From Nocardioides kongjuensis (GTDB lineage Bacteria; Actinomycetota; Actinomycetes; Propionibacteriales; Nocardioidaceae), in the NCBI RefSeq assembly GCF_013409625.1, contig NZ_JACCBF010000001.1:2111001-2175000 (forward strand): DNA of 64,000 bases, in the 5' to 3' direction. The translations under genes and the position numbers were made by a program. How positions within the stretch are numbered: position 1 is the stretch's first letter; every line of letters begins with the position of its first letter. Of this stretch, positions 33,224-41,242 are shown in pieces. The notes under the pieces are model-generated. The model was not told where the DNA came from, did no database searches, and saw only the letters and a list, made by a program, of their open reading frames with translations.

Positions 33224-33512
33224 CAACCATAGGAGCATCACAATCCAGCGTCGGAAACCCGCCTGGGGACAAGGGAAACTCCACATGGCGGGTGTGGACA
33301 AGCGACGTCACCAGACACCACCGACGTGATGTCGCGGACCGCACCCGACCCGCGAACCCAGCCACCTCCCCACCTTCTCGTCGCTGCCCTTTCGGAACCC
33401 GCCCGGCCACCCAACCGACGCCCATGGGCAGTTCCGGCAGCACGGCAGCGGGTCTCGTGGCGGCCGCTGCGCGACGTCCTCGACTTCCGGAGCGCAGCCA
33501 GCAGGTCCGCTC
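33224..33512 (+). other. Structured non-coding region downstream of the IS110 transposase
   Basis: 289 bases without a convincing gene. CCCGCC (33258-33263) faces GGCGGG (33287-33292) with some inner pairing. A 10-bp stem, arms 33302-33311 and 33326-33335, contains one G-U pair that is favourable only in plus-strand RNA. The right end of the element should be here, but no terminal repeat is recognisable. The rest, up to the CstR-like gene stop, shows nothing clear. Confidence 0.3.
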
Positions 33513-33773
33513 TCAGGCGAGCGCCAGGAACAGCTTCTCCATCTTCTTCGCATCGACCGAGTCCGGGCCGCCCTCGACCAGGCACTTCTGCAGGCCGGTG
33601 GCGACCAGCGCGTAGCCGCCGCGCCCGACGGCCTTGTTGACCGCGGCGAGCTGCATCAGCGCGTCCTCGCACTCGGCACCCTCCTCGAGCATCCGGATCA
33701 CCGAGGCGAGGTGTCCGTTCGCGCGCTTGAGGCGGGTGATGATCGCCTTGATCTCCTCGGGCTCCAGCTTCAT
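33513..33773 (-). CDS. CsoR/RcnR-superfamily regulator, CstR-like (persulfide sensor type)
   Basis: An 86-residue all-helical DUF156 repressor. LKRANGHLASVIRMLEEGAECEDALMQL is the family core. The sensing cysteines are Cys35 and Cys64, 29 residues apart as in the family, but the His of copper-sensing CsoR (four residues before the second Cys) is Gly60. Loss of that ligand is the pattern of CstR, which senses per- or polysulfides. It is translationally coupled to the DUF302 gene (ATGA). Two C6G6 palindromes in the divergent promoter are its likely operators. Confidence 0.85.
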   Translation of the reverse strand: MKLEPEEIKAIITRLKRANGHLASVIRMLEEGAECEDALMQLAAVNKAVGRGGYALVATGLQKCLVEGGPDSVDAKKMEKLFLALA

Positions 33774-34192
33774 GCGGTTGCTCCCGTCTCTCCGGCCGTC
33801 AGGGCCTCCATCATCCCGGTCAGCCGGGCGCGGCCGTCGGCGGCCACCTCGGCGAGCGCGGGGTCGGGCACGAGCGAGGCGAGCAGCGCGGGGTCCATCA
33901 CGTCGACGCGGGTGCGCCCCTCCCCTGCGTCGGCGACCACCACGTTGCACGGCATCAGGGCGGCGACCCGCGGCTCGACCTGCAGTGCGCGGTGGGCGAG
34001 CTGGGGCCGGCAGGCACCGAGGATGAGCTGCGCCGGGACCTCCACGTCGAGCTTCGCCGCGAGCGTGGCCCGGATGTCGATCTCGGTGAGCACGCCGAAG
34101 CCGGCGTCGCCGAGCAGCTCGCGGACCCGCGCCACCGTGTCGTCGTACGGCGCGTCGAGAGTCGCGCTCAGCGTGAAGTCGGTCAGCTCCAT
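33770..34192 (-). CDS. DUF302 domain protein
   Basis: A 140-residue cytosolic protein of the DUF302 family: TLDAPYDDTVARVRELLGDAGFGVLTEIDIRATLAAKL and ILGACRPQLAHRALQVEPRVAALMPCNVVV, followed by VDVMDPALLASL. The family fold is known, the reaction is not; it is often found with sulfur- or metal-stress genes. ATG 34192 is preceded by a GA-rich stretch on the minus strand (AAGGAGAC). First gene of the operon with the CstR-like regulator. Confidence 0.9.
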   Translation of the reverse strand: MELTDFTLSATLDAPYDDTVARVRELLGDAGFGVLTEIDIRATLAAKLDVEVPAQLILGACRPQLAHRALQVEPRVAALMPCNVVVADAGEGRTRVDVMDPALLASLVPDPALAEVAADGRARLTGMMEALTAGETGATA

Positions 34193-34216
34193 GGGTGTCT
34201 CCTTCGTCGATTCATT

Positions 34217-34232
34217 ATCCCCCCGGGGGGAT
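34217..34232. promoter_or_regulatory. CsoR/CstR-type operator 1
   Basis: ATCCCCCCGGGGGGAT is a perfect 16-bp palindrome of the C-tract/G-tract type recognised by CsoR/CstR proteins. It lies 25 bases upstream of the DUF302 start and should control the minus-strand operon. Confidence 0.82.
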
Positions 34233-34248
34233 CTGCTACCGTTTCAGC

Positions 34249-34268
34249 ATAACCCCCCGGGGGGATAT
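34249..34268. promoter_or_regulatory. CsoR/CstR-type operator 2
   Basis: A second CCCCCCGGGGGG core (34253-34264) with nearly symmetric AT flanks. Its centre is 34 bp from that of operator 1, and it lies 20 bases before the GTG of the MMPL gene, just ahead of the AAAGGAGG ribosome site. It should control the plus-strand operon. Confidence 0.82.
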
Positions 34269-34287
34269 CTCGAAAGGAGGCGCCACC

Positions 34288-36444
34288 GTGGCGCAGACGA
34301 CATCAGCCGCACCGGAAGCGGCCTCGCACACCTGGCGGCCAGGGCCGCTCGGCCGGCTCGGGGTCTGGGTGACCGAGCACCGCCGTACCGTCGGCATCGC
34401 GTGGATCGCGCTCGTGATCGGCCTGGGCGTCTTCGCGCCGTCGGTCGAGAAGAACCTGTCCGGCGCGGGCTGGCAGGCCGACGCCTCGGAGTCCGTGGCC
34501 GTGCGCGACCTCGCTCAGGAGCACTTCGGCGGCAACGCCAGCCACGCGATCCAGGTCGTCGTGCACAGCACCGACGGCCCGCTCGACGAGGGCGAGGGCG
34601 CGCGGGTGCTCGCCCAGGTCACGCAGGCGCTCGAGGACGAGCCGCGGATCGCCGAGGTGATCGCACCGATGCCCGGCGCGAGCCTGTCCCCCGACGGCCG
34701 TACGGCGGTCGTCCTGGGCGGCGCGGGTGCGGACACCAACGAGATGGTGCGGGTCGCGACCGACCTCAAGGAGGAGCTGCAGCACCTGTCGACCGACACG
34801 GTCCAGGTCAACCCGACCGGCTCGTCGCTGCTCTGGTCGGACTTCAACGAGGCCAACCTCGAGGCGATGCTGACCTCGGAGATGGTCTCCTGGCCGGTGA
34901 CCCTGGCGATCCTGGTGCTGGCGTTCGGTGCCCTCGTGGCGGCCGGGCTCCCGCTGCTGCTGACCCTCGCCGGCCTGGTCGCCTCGGCCGGCTCGCTGGT
35001 GCTGATCAACGAGCTGGTCCCGGTGTCCATCTGGGCGATGAACTTCGCGATGATGTTCGCCCTCGCCCTGGGCATCGACTACGCGCTCTTCCTCGTGGTG
35101 CGCTACCGCGCGGCGCGAATGGGCCAGCACGGCTCCGTGCAGCAGGCGATCGCGGAGACCATGGACACGGCCGGCAAGGCGGTGCTGCTCTCGGGAGCGA
35201 CCGTGCTCGTCTCCCTGTCCGCGGTGCTCCTGGTGCCGTCACCGTCGTTCCGGTCGATGGCCGGCGGGATCATGATCTCGGTCGTCTTCGTGCTCGCCGC
35301 GACGCTGACCCTGCTGCCGCTCGTGCTGTTCAAGCTCGACGACCGGATCAACCGGTTCGCGCTGCCCTGGGTCAAGGTGGGCGAGCACCGCTCCCCCGTC
35401 TTCGCCCGCTGGGGCGCGCACCTGTGGCGCCGTCCCGTCGCCTGGGGTGTCGGTGCGACCGTCGTCCTGCTGGCCCTCGCGGCTCCGGTCCTCGGCCTGA
35501 AGACGGGGATGCCGTCGATCAAGGTGCTGCCGGAGGACGCCAGCGCGCGGGTCGGGTACGCGCAGGTCAAGGACGCGTTCGGCCCCGGCGCACCGGGAAT
35601 GCTGCAGGTGGTCGTCGACACTGCCGACGCCGGCACGGCGGCCGCCGTGCTCACCGAGGACAGCGGCATCCAGGCCGTCCTCCCACCGATGCCCGCCACC
35701 GACGGCAGCGACCTCACCATGATCCAGGCGATGCCCACGGTCGACCCGTCCGACCCAGCCTTGCCGGCGACGATCGACCGGCTGCGCGCCGACCTGCCGT
35801 CGTCCGCCCTCGTCGGGGGCGCCGCGGTCGAGAACATCGACCTGACCGACCAGCTGCAGCGGTCCACGCCGCTGGTGATCGGCGTCGTGCTGCTGCTCGG
35901 CTTCCTGCTCCTGCTCGTCGCCCTGCAGGCGCCGCTGATCTCGCTGCTCGGCACCCTGGCCAGCCTGCTGTCGACGGCCGCGGCGTTCGGCGTCGCACGG
36001 CTGCTGTTCCAGGACGGCCACGGCTCGGGCCTGCTCGGCTTCGAGCACCAGGGGTTCCTGGACGCGTGGGCGCCGGTCTTCTTCTTCGCGATGATCTTCG
36101 CGATCGCGATGGACTACACGGTGTTCCTGCTGGCCTCGGCCAAGGAGCACTGGGAGAAGTCCGGTGACCCACGCGAGGCGATGGTCGGCGCGGTCGCCCA
36201 CTCGGGCCGGGTGATCTTCGCGGCCGGCGGCGTGATGGTCGCGGTCTTCTTCACCTTCGCCCTGTCCGGACCGCTGCCGCCCAAGGAGATGGGCGTGATC
36301 CTCGGCGTCGCCGTCCTGCTCGACGCCTTCCTGGTCCGCCTGGTCCTGCTGCCCGTGCTGCTCCGGCTCTCCGGCCGCGCCGCCTGGGCCACCCCGGCCT
36401 GGCTGCGCCGGATCCTGCCCACCATCACCTTCGCCCACGACTGA
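34288..36444 (+). CDS. MMPL family RND-type transporter
   Basis: A 718-residue inner-membrane transporter with the MMPL/SecDF topology: membrane helix at about 35-55, large external domain, five to six helices with LGIDYALFLVVRYRAARMGQHG (the proton-relay region), a second external domain and a second bundle with AIAMDYTVFLLASAKEHWEKSGD. The exported substrate is unknown; family members export lipids, siderophores or toxic compounds. GTG 34288 follows AAAGGAGG; a longer frame would translate the operator DNA. Predicted to be induced when the CstR-like repressor leaves its operators. Confidence 0.9.
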   Translation: MAQTTSAAPEAASHTWRPGPLGRLGVWVTEHRRTVGIAWIALVIGLGVFAPSVEKNLSGAGWQADASESVAVRDLAQEHFGGNASHAIQVVVHSTDGPLDEGEGARVLAQVTQALEDEPRIAEVIAPMPGASLSPDGRTAVVLGGAGADTNEMVRVATDLKEELQHLSTDTVQVNPTGSSLLWSDFNEANLEAMLTSEMVSWPVTLAILVLAFGALVAAGLPLLLTLAGLVASAGSLVLINELVPVSIWAMNFAMMFALALGIDYALFLVVRYRAARMGQHGSVQQAIAETMDTAGKAVLLSGATVLVSLSAVLLVPSPSFRSMAGGIMISVVFVLAATLTLLPLVLFKLDDRINRFALPWVKVGEHRSPVFARWGAHLWRRPVAWGVGATVVLLALAAPVLGLKTGMPSIKVLPEDASARVGYAQVKDAFGPGAPGMLQVVVDTADAGTAAAVLTEDSGIQAVLPPMPATDGSDLTMIQAMPTVDPSDPALPATIDRLRADLPSSALVGGAAVENIDLTDQLQRSTPLVIGVVLLLGFLLLLVALQAPLISLLGTLASLLSTAAAFGVARLLFQDGHGSGLLGFEHQGFLDAWAPVFFFAMIFAIAMDYTVFLLASAKEHWEKSGDPREAMVGAVAHSGRVIFAAGGVMVAVFFTFALSGPLPPKEMGVILGVAVLLDAFLVRLVLLPVLLRLSGRAAWATPAWLRRILPTITFAHD

Positions 36445-36473
36445 CCCGCACCACCCCACCGAGAGGAACCACC

Positions 36474-36854
36474 ATGACCGACACCACCTCGCCCCACGGC
36501 AAGCAGATCCTCGACGACCTCTCGCCGCTGCACCGCCAGCTGCGCCGCGCGATCCCGGACGTCTACCAGGGCTTCGGCGCGCTCTCCCGGGCGGCCTTCG
36601 CCGACGGCGCGCTCGAGGCGCGCACCAAGGAGCTGATCGCGCTGGCGATCGGCGTCGTCGAGGGATGCGACGGCTGCATCGCCTCCCACGCGCAGGCTGC
36701 GGCCCGCGCCGGTGCGACCAAGCAGGAGGCCGCCGAGGCCATCGGCGTCACGTTCCTGATGCACGGCGGGCCGGCCACGATCCACGGCGCCCGGGCGTAC
36801 GACGCGTTCTGCTCGTTCGCCGACGCCCTCGAGCCGGCCGCTGCGGAGGTCTGA
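36474..36854 (+). CDS. Carboxymuconolactone decarboxylase/AhpD-like protein
   Basis: A 126-residue all-helical protein with the AhpD-type redox motif EGCDGCIASHAQAAARAG (Cys65, Cys68, His72), preceded by ARTKELIALAIG. The Cys-x-x-Cys and His indicate peroxidase or thiol-disulfide activity, not aromatic decarboxylation. It follows the MMPL gene by 29 bases, with GAGAGG as ribosome site, in the CstR-type operon, which suits a reactive-sulfur or peroxide defence role. Confidence 0.9.
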   Translation: MTDTTSPHGKQILDDLSPLHRQLRRAIPDVYQGFGALSRAAFADGALEARTKELIALAIGVVEGCDGCIASHAQAAARAGATKQEAAEAIGVTFLMHGGPATIHGARAYDAFCSFADALEPAAAEV

Positions 36855-36857
36855 GCC

Positions 36858-37007
36858 GTGTGCCGTCCCGTGCGCTGCAAGACGTGCAGCAAGACGACCT
36901 GGGCCGGTTGCGGCCAGCACGTCGCGTCGGTGCAGGCGCGGGTCCCCGCCGACCAGTGGTGCGGGGGCCACGAGCGTCCCGAGAAGCCGAAGCGGTGGTG
37001 GCGGTGA
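36858..37007 (+). CDS. Cys-rich mini-protein (49 aa)
   Basis: A 49-residue protein starting at GTG 36858, three bases after the AhpD-like stop. It has five Cys (2, 7, 10, 18, 35), in the pattern C-x4-C-x2-C-x7-C, and His in QHV and GGHE, then a basic tail KRWWR. KTCSKTTWAGCGQH resembles short actinobacterial proteins with a putative zinc ribbon. Its stop overlaps the next gene's GTG (GTGA), which supports real translation. Function unknown; a metal or sulfane-sulfur binding role would fit the operon. Confidence 0.7.
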   Translation: MCRPVRCKTCSKTTWAGCGQHVASVQARVPADQWCGGHERPEKPKRWWR

Positions 37008-37234
37008 ACGTCGACCGTCTCGTCCTCGCCCTCGCCGGCACCCTGGTGCTGGTGGGCTCGGCCCTCGCCGCCCTGGTCTCGCCGTGGTGGCTGCTGCTCA
37101 CCGCGTTCGTGGGCGCCAACCTGCTGCAGTCCAGCGTCACCGGGTTCTGCCCGGCCGCGGTCGTGCTGCGCCGGCTGGGCGTGCCGACCGGCTGCGCGTT
37201 CCGCGCGCCGGGTCAGGACGGCCAGCCGGTGTAG
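37004..37234 (+). CDS. YgaP-like DUF2892 membrane protein
   Basis: A 76-residue protein with two hydrophobic helices (about 6-26 and 28-48) and the DUF2892 hallmark FVGANLLQSSVTGFCPAAVVLRRLGV. In other bacteria this domain is fused to, or sits beside, a rhodanese sulfurtransferase, as in YgaP. GTG 37004 overlaps the mini-protein stop. Its presence strengthens the sulfur-stress reading of this CstR-type locus. The 3' end overlaps the convergent pobA gene by 22 bases. Confidence 0.88.
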   Translation: MNVDRLVLALAGTLVLVGSALAALVSPWWLLLTAFVGANLLQSSVTGFCPAAVVLRRLGVPTGCAFRAPGQDGQPV

Positions 37235-38397
37235 CCCTCCGCGAGGTAGGTCGACCCGGCCGCCGAGGTGACCAGCGAGGTCAGTTCGCCGACCTGGCGG
37301 CGTACGTCGAAGTCGCTCGCCTCGGGCAGGCGGTGCAGCATCGTGGTCATCCAGTACGAGAAGTGCTGGGCCTTCCAGACCCGCTGCAGCGCCCGCTCGG
37401 CGTACCGGTCGAGTGCCACCTCGTCCCCACGGAGGTGGAGCTCGAGCTCCTCGGCGAGCACCCGGACGTCGGCCAGCGCCAGGTTGAGGCCCTTGGCGCC
37501 GGTCGGCGGCACGGTGTGGGCGGCGTCGCCGGCCAGGACGAGGTTGCCGTGGCGCATCGGCTCCTGCACGAAGCTGCGGAACGGCAGCACGACCTTGGAG
37601 GTGATCGGGCCCTCCTTGAGGGCGTAGCCGTTGGCGCCGACCCGGGCCTGGAGCTCCTCCCAGATCCGCTCGTCGGACCAGGCGGTCACGTCCTCGGCCG
37701 GGTCGCACTGGAAGTACATCCGCTGCAGGGTCTCGGTGCGCTGGCTGATCAGCGCGAAGCCGCGCTCGGAGTGGCTGTAGATCAGCTCCTCGCTGCTGGG
37801 CGGGGCCTCGCAGAGGATGCCGAACCAGGCGAAGGGGTACTCGCGGAAGAACTGGCGGCGCAGCGACTCCGGGAACTCGTGGCGGCAGATGCTGCGCGAG
37901 CCGTCGGCGCCGACCAGGATCCTCGCGGCAACCTCGTGGCGCACGCCGTCCGCGTCGGTGAACCTCATCGACGGCCGGTCGCCGGTGAGGTCGGCGACCG
38001 ACACCTCGCTCACGCCGAACCGGACGTCACCGCCGTCGCGTTCTCGCGCGTCGGCCAGGTCGATGAAGACGTCGGTCTGCGGGTACAGCTGGACGCTGGC
38101 TCCCACCAGGGCCTCGAAGTCGATCCGGTGCCCGCCGCCGCCGAAGGCGAGGTCGATGCCGGCGTGGCGGTAGCCGTCGCGCAGCACCCGCTCGGAGACG
38201 CCCGACTCGACGAGCAGCCGGACGCTGTCCTGCTCCAGGATCCCGGCCCGGTGCGTGTTCTCGATCTCCTCGCGGCCACGGAGGTCGATCGCGACCGAGT
38301 CGATGCCGGCGCGCTGCAGCAGGTGGGCCAGCATCAGGCCGGCGGGGCCGGCGCCGACGATGGCGACGTCGGTGGTGGTGCGGGTGGTGGCGGTCAT
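37213..38397 (-). CDS. pobA: 4-hydroxybenzoate 3-monooxygenase
   Basis: A 394-residue FAD-dependent class A hydroxylase, the family's usual length, converting 4-hydroxybenzoate to protocatechuate with NAD(P)H and O2. Motifs: VAIVGAGPAGLMLAHLLQRAG near residue 11, the DG motif ILVGADGSRSICR, and LAGDAAHTVPPTGAKGLNLALADV. Family-typical AGILEQDSVRLL follows the first strand. Last gene of the pcaHGBDC-pobA operon, overlapping pcaC by four bases. It links the upstream cre-type pathway, whose end product is 4-hydroxybenzoate, to protocatechuate ring cleavage. Confidence 0.93.
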   Translation of the reverse strand: MTATTRTTTDVAIVGAGPAGLMLAHLLQRAGIDSVAIDLRGREEIENTHRAGILEQDSVRLLVESGVSERVLRDGYRHAGIDLAFGGGGHRIDFEALVGASVQLYPQTDVFIDLADARERDGGDVRFGVSEVSVADLTGDRPSMRFTDADGVRHEVAARILVGADGSRSICRHEFPESLRRQFFREYPFAWFGILCEAPPSSEELIYSHSERGFALISQRTETLQRMYFQCDPAEDVTAWSDERIWEELQARVGANGYALKEGPITSKVVLPFRSFVQEPMRHGNLVLAGDAAHTVPPTGAKGLNLALADVRVLAEELELHLRGDEVALDRYAERALQRVWKAQHFSYWMTTMLHRLPEASDFDVRRQVGELTSLVTSAAGSTYLAEGYTGWPS

Positions 38398-38774
38398 CGG
38401 TCCAGCTCCTCGAGGACGCCCTTCGCGACGGCGAAGGCGTGGTTGGCGGCGGGGACGCCGCAGTAGATGCCGGCCTGCAGGATCACCTCGGCGATCTCGT
38501 CGTCGGTGAGCCCGTTGGTGCGGGCGGCGCGCACGTGCATCGCGAACTCCTCCCAGTGCCCCAGGGCGATCATCGCCGTCAGCACCGCGACCGATCGGCT
38601 GCGGCGGTCGAGGCCGGGTCGGGTCCAGACACTGCCCCACGCGTAGCGGGTGATCAGCTCCTGGAAGTCCTGGGTGAACGGGGTCTTCGCGGCCTCGGCC
38701 CGGTCGACGTGCGCGTCCCCGAGCACCTCGCGCCGCACGGTCATGCCTGCGTCGAACGGGTCGTCGTACGTCAT
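38394..38774 (-). CDS. pcaC: 4-carboxymuconolactone decarboxylase
   Basis: A 126-residue protein with the PcaC profile: MTYDDPFDAGMTVRREVLGDAHVDRA, FTQDFQELITRYAWGSVWTRPGLDRRSRSV and LQAGIYCGVPAANHAF. It decarboxylates 4-carboxymuconolactone to 3-oxoadipate enol-lactone. Unlike AhpD-like relatives it has no Cys-x-x-Cys. It is a separate gene, not the pcaL fusion with PcaD common in actinobacteria. Start and stop overlap pcaD and pobA by four bases each. Confidence 0.93.
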   Translation of the reverse strand: MTYDDPFDAGMTVRREVLGDAHVDRAEAAKTPFTQDFQELITRYAWGSVWTRPGLDRRSRSVAVLTAMIALGHWEEFAMHVRAARTNGLTDDEIAEVILQAGIYCGVPAANHAFAVAKGVLEELDR

Positions 38775-39523
38775 CGGTCGGCCTCCACGAACTCGGTGAT
38801 CAGGGCCGCGGTGGCGGCAGGGTCCTCGACGGTCGGCTGGTGCGCGACACCGGGGACCACGACCGCGACCTGGTCGGGCGTGACGACGACGTCGTGCTCA
38901 CCGCCGGCCACGAGCAGCGGCACCGGCGCGAAGGAGACGCGGTCGCGGACGTCGAAGGCGGCCAGCGCCTCGCACGCGAGCGCGTACGACTCGTCGTCGA
39001 CGTCCTGCAGCGCCAGCAGGAGGTCGCTGCCGGTCGCCGGGTCCCGGTCGAGGAAGCCGGGGGCGAACCAGCGGGCGGCGGAGCCCTCGACCATGGCGGC
39101 GGTGCCGGCCTTGCGGACGTACGCCGCCCGCTCGTGCCAGGCGTCGGCCGTGCCGATCCTCGGGGCGGCGGCAAGTGTCACGACCGCGTCGAACGGCCCG
39201 GGGTCGACGGCGATGGCGAAGCCGACGGCGCCGCCGAAGGAGACACCGGCGTAGGACACGGGCCGGCCCGCGGCGATGCCGGCCGCGCGGTCGCGCACGG
39301 CGCCCGCCAGCTCCTCGACGGTGAAGGCCGTCGTCGCGGGCGCACCGGCGCCGTGGCCGGGCAGGTCCCAGCCGACGACCTGCCAGGTGGCCGGGAGCAG
39401 CGCGGCGCAGCGGGACCAGAGGTCGGCGACGCCCGTGCCGAGGGACGGCCCGACGACGAGGACGCGCTCGGCGCCTGACGTCCGCTCGTCGCCGGTGAGC
39501 TGGGTGAAGGTCAGGTCAGCCAC
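38771..39523 (-). CDS. pcaD: 3-oxoadipate enol-lactonase
   Basis: A 250-residue alpha/beta hydrolase: VVGWDLPGHGAG, nucleophile region SYAGVSFGGAVGF (Ser), Asp in AGGEHDVVV and His in PGVAHQPTVEDP. It opens 3-oxoadipate enol-lactone to 3-oxoadipate. GTG 39523 is the earliest sensible start; it overlaps the pcaB stop by eight bases. Placement between pcaB and pcaC confirms the assignment. Confidence 0.92.
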   Translation of the reverse strand: MADLTFTQLTGDERTSGAERVLVVGPSLGTGVADLWSRCAALLPATWQVVGWDLPGHGAGAPATTAFTVEELAGAVRDRAAGIAAGRPVSYAGVSFGGAVGFAIAVDPGPFDAVVTLAAAPRIGTADAWHERAAYVRKAGTAAMVEGSAARWFAPGFLDRDPATGSDLLLALQDVDDESYALACEALAAFDVRDRVSFAPVPLLVAGGEHDVVVTPDQVAVVVPGVAHQPTVEDPAATAALITEFVEADR

Positions 39524-40682
39524 GGGTCTCCTCCCAGCGGGTGATCGCGATGTCGACGAGGCGGCCGGCCTCGCCGGTCCCGCCCCGGGCGTCGAGCGCC
39601 GCGGTTGCGGTGGCCGCGTCGACCCGAGCGGCCATCGCGGAGGTGTCGACCTGCAGGCCGGCGACGAGCTCGGCGGCCTGGCTCGCCGCGGTGACGGCGA
39701 GCTCCAGCAGCCGCGCCAGGACGGGCCACTCGGCGTGCCAGGCACCGTCCGGACGCTCGTCGACAGCGCCCGATGCGGACAGGTGGAGCTGGGCGGCCAG
39801 GCCGGGGGCCTGCTGCGCCGCGGCGTGCACGAGGACGGACAGGACCGGGTTCTGCTTGTGCGGCATCGTCGAGGAGCCACCGCGCCCGGCGACGGCACCC
39901 TCGCGGACCTCGCCGACCTCGGGGCGCCCGAGCAGCAGCACGTCGGCCGCCACGACACCGAGGGCGTCCGTGGTCGTCGTGAGCGCGTCCCCGATCGCGG
40001 TGAGCGTGCCGCGGCGGGTGTGCCACGGCAGGTCCGGACCGGTGAGGCCGAGCGTCTGCGCCAGCGCACCCGCGGCGGCGGCGCCACCGGGGCCGGCGAG
40101 GTGGCCGAGCAGTGCGCGGGTGCCGGCCGCGCCGCCGTACTGCAGCGGGAAGGTGAGCCCGTCGAGCGCGCCGACCGCGTCACCGACACCCGCCAGCCAC
40201 TGTGCGGCCCGCAGGCCGAAGGTCGTCGGCACCGCCCACTGGGTGAGGGTCCTGGCGACCGCGACGTCGTCGCGGTGCGTGCGGGCGAGGCTCGCGAGGG
40301 CGTCGCCCGTGGCGACCAGGTCGGCGCGAACGCGGGCGACGGCGGCGCGGGCGAGCAGGACCAGCGCCGTGTCGACGACGTCCTGGCTGGTGAGGCCGCG
40401 GTGGACCGCACCCGATGCGTCACCCGCTGCGGTGCGGAGCAGCTCGACCAGCGGTACGACGGGGTTGCCGGCGGCCTCGGCCGCCACCGCCAGGGCAGGG
40501 AGGTCGACGTCGAGACCGGCCGCCGCCTCGGCGACCTTCGACGCCTCGGCGTCGGTCGCGATCCCGGCGGCGACGAGGGCCCGGGCCCAGGCCACCTCCA
40601 CACGCAGGATGGCCGCCAGGACCGCCGGGTCGTCGGCGATCCCGGCCGCCCGGTGCGCACCGGGGCGCAGCAGGTCGCTCAT
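39516..40682 (-). CDS. pcaB: 3-carboxy-cis,cis-muconate cycloisomerase
   Basis: A 388-residue member of the fumarase/aspartase superfamily with the signature GSSTMPHKQNP and the early motif HRGLTSQDVVDTAL. It lactonises 3-carboxymuconate to 4-carboxymuconolactone. Somewhat shorter than the usual 430-450 residues. ATG 40682 overlaps the pcaG stop by four bases. Confidence 0.92.
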   Translation of the reverse strand: MSDLLRPGAHRAAGIADDPAVLAAILRVEVAWARALVAAGIATDAEASKVAEAAAGLDVDLPALAVAAEAAGNPVVPLVELLRTAAGDASGAVHRGLTSQDVVDTALVLLARAAVARVRADLVATGDALASLARTHRDDVAVARTLTQWAVPTTFGLRAAQWLAGVGDAVGALDGLTFPLQYGGAAGTRALLGHLAGPGGAAAAGALAQTLGLTGPDLPWHTRRGTLTAIGDALTTTTDALGVVAADVLLLGRPEVGEVREGAVAGRGGSSTMPHKQNPVLSVLVHAAAQQAPGLAAQLHLSASGAVDERPDGAWHAEWPVLARLLELAVTAASQAAELVAGLQVDTSAMAARVDAATATAALDARGGTGEAGRLVDIAITRWEETRG

Positions 40683-41242
40683 CCGTCGTGCCTCGGGTAG
40701 CGCAGGAAGACCGTCTCGCGCTCACCCTGCAGGTGGATGTCGAAGCGGAGGCCGCCGTCGGCCTCACGCACGGCCTGGAGCGTCCGGGCCTCGTCCGCGG
40801 GGAGACCGGCGAGGAAGGGGTCGGACTCGCCCGGCAGGTAGGCGCGGGTGAACAGCCGGTCGAGCAGGCCGCGGGCGAAGACCACGACCGAGAAGAACGC
40901 CGCTCCCCCGGCGCCGTGCCCGTCCGCGGGGCGCCCCGGCTCGACGGTCGTGAACGCGAAGCGCCCCGACGCGTCGGTGGCCGACCGGCCCCAGCCGGTG
41001 AACCGGCCGTCGCGGCGCAGCGAGCCCTCGACCAGCGGGGCCCGGCCGGCCGGGTCGGCCTGCCGGATCTCGACGAGCGCGTCGGGGACAGGGGCGCCGT
41101 TGCCGTCGCGCACGGTGCCGTGGAGGCGGACCGCACCGGCCGAGCCGGCGGGCACGAGGAAGCTGTCGCCGCCGTAGGGAAGGGCGTCGTGGAAGAACGG
41201 GCCGATCGTCTGCCCGGGCGTGGGGGCGAGGGTCTCACTCAT
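40679..41242 (-). CDS. pcaG: Protocatechuate 3,4-dioxygenase alpha subunit
   Basis: A 187-residue intradiol dioxygenase alpha subunit beginning MSETLAPTPGQTIGPFFHDALPY, with VRLHGTVRDGNGAPVPDALVEIRQAD and RFAFTTVEPG. The alpha chain lacks the full set of iron ligands, which are supplied by PcaH. ATG 41242 is preferred over a GTG nine bases upstream because it gives the family N-terminus. Overlaps pcaH by eight bases. Confidence 0.93.
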   Translation of the reverse strand: MSETLAPTPGQTIGPFFHDALPYGGDSFLVPAGSAGAVRLHGTVRDGNGAPVPDALVEIRQADPAGRAPLVEGSLRRDGRFTGWGRSATDASGRFAFTTVEPGRPADGHGAGGAAFFSVVVFARGLLDRLFTRAYLPGESDPFLAGLPADEARTLQAVREADGGLRFDIHLQGERETVFLRYPRHDG

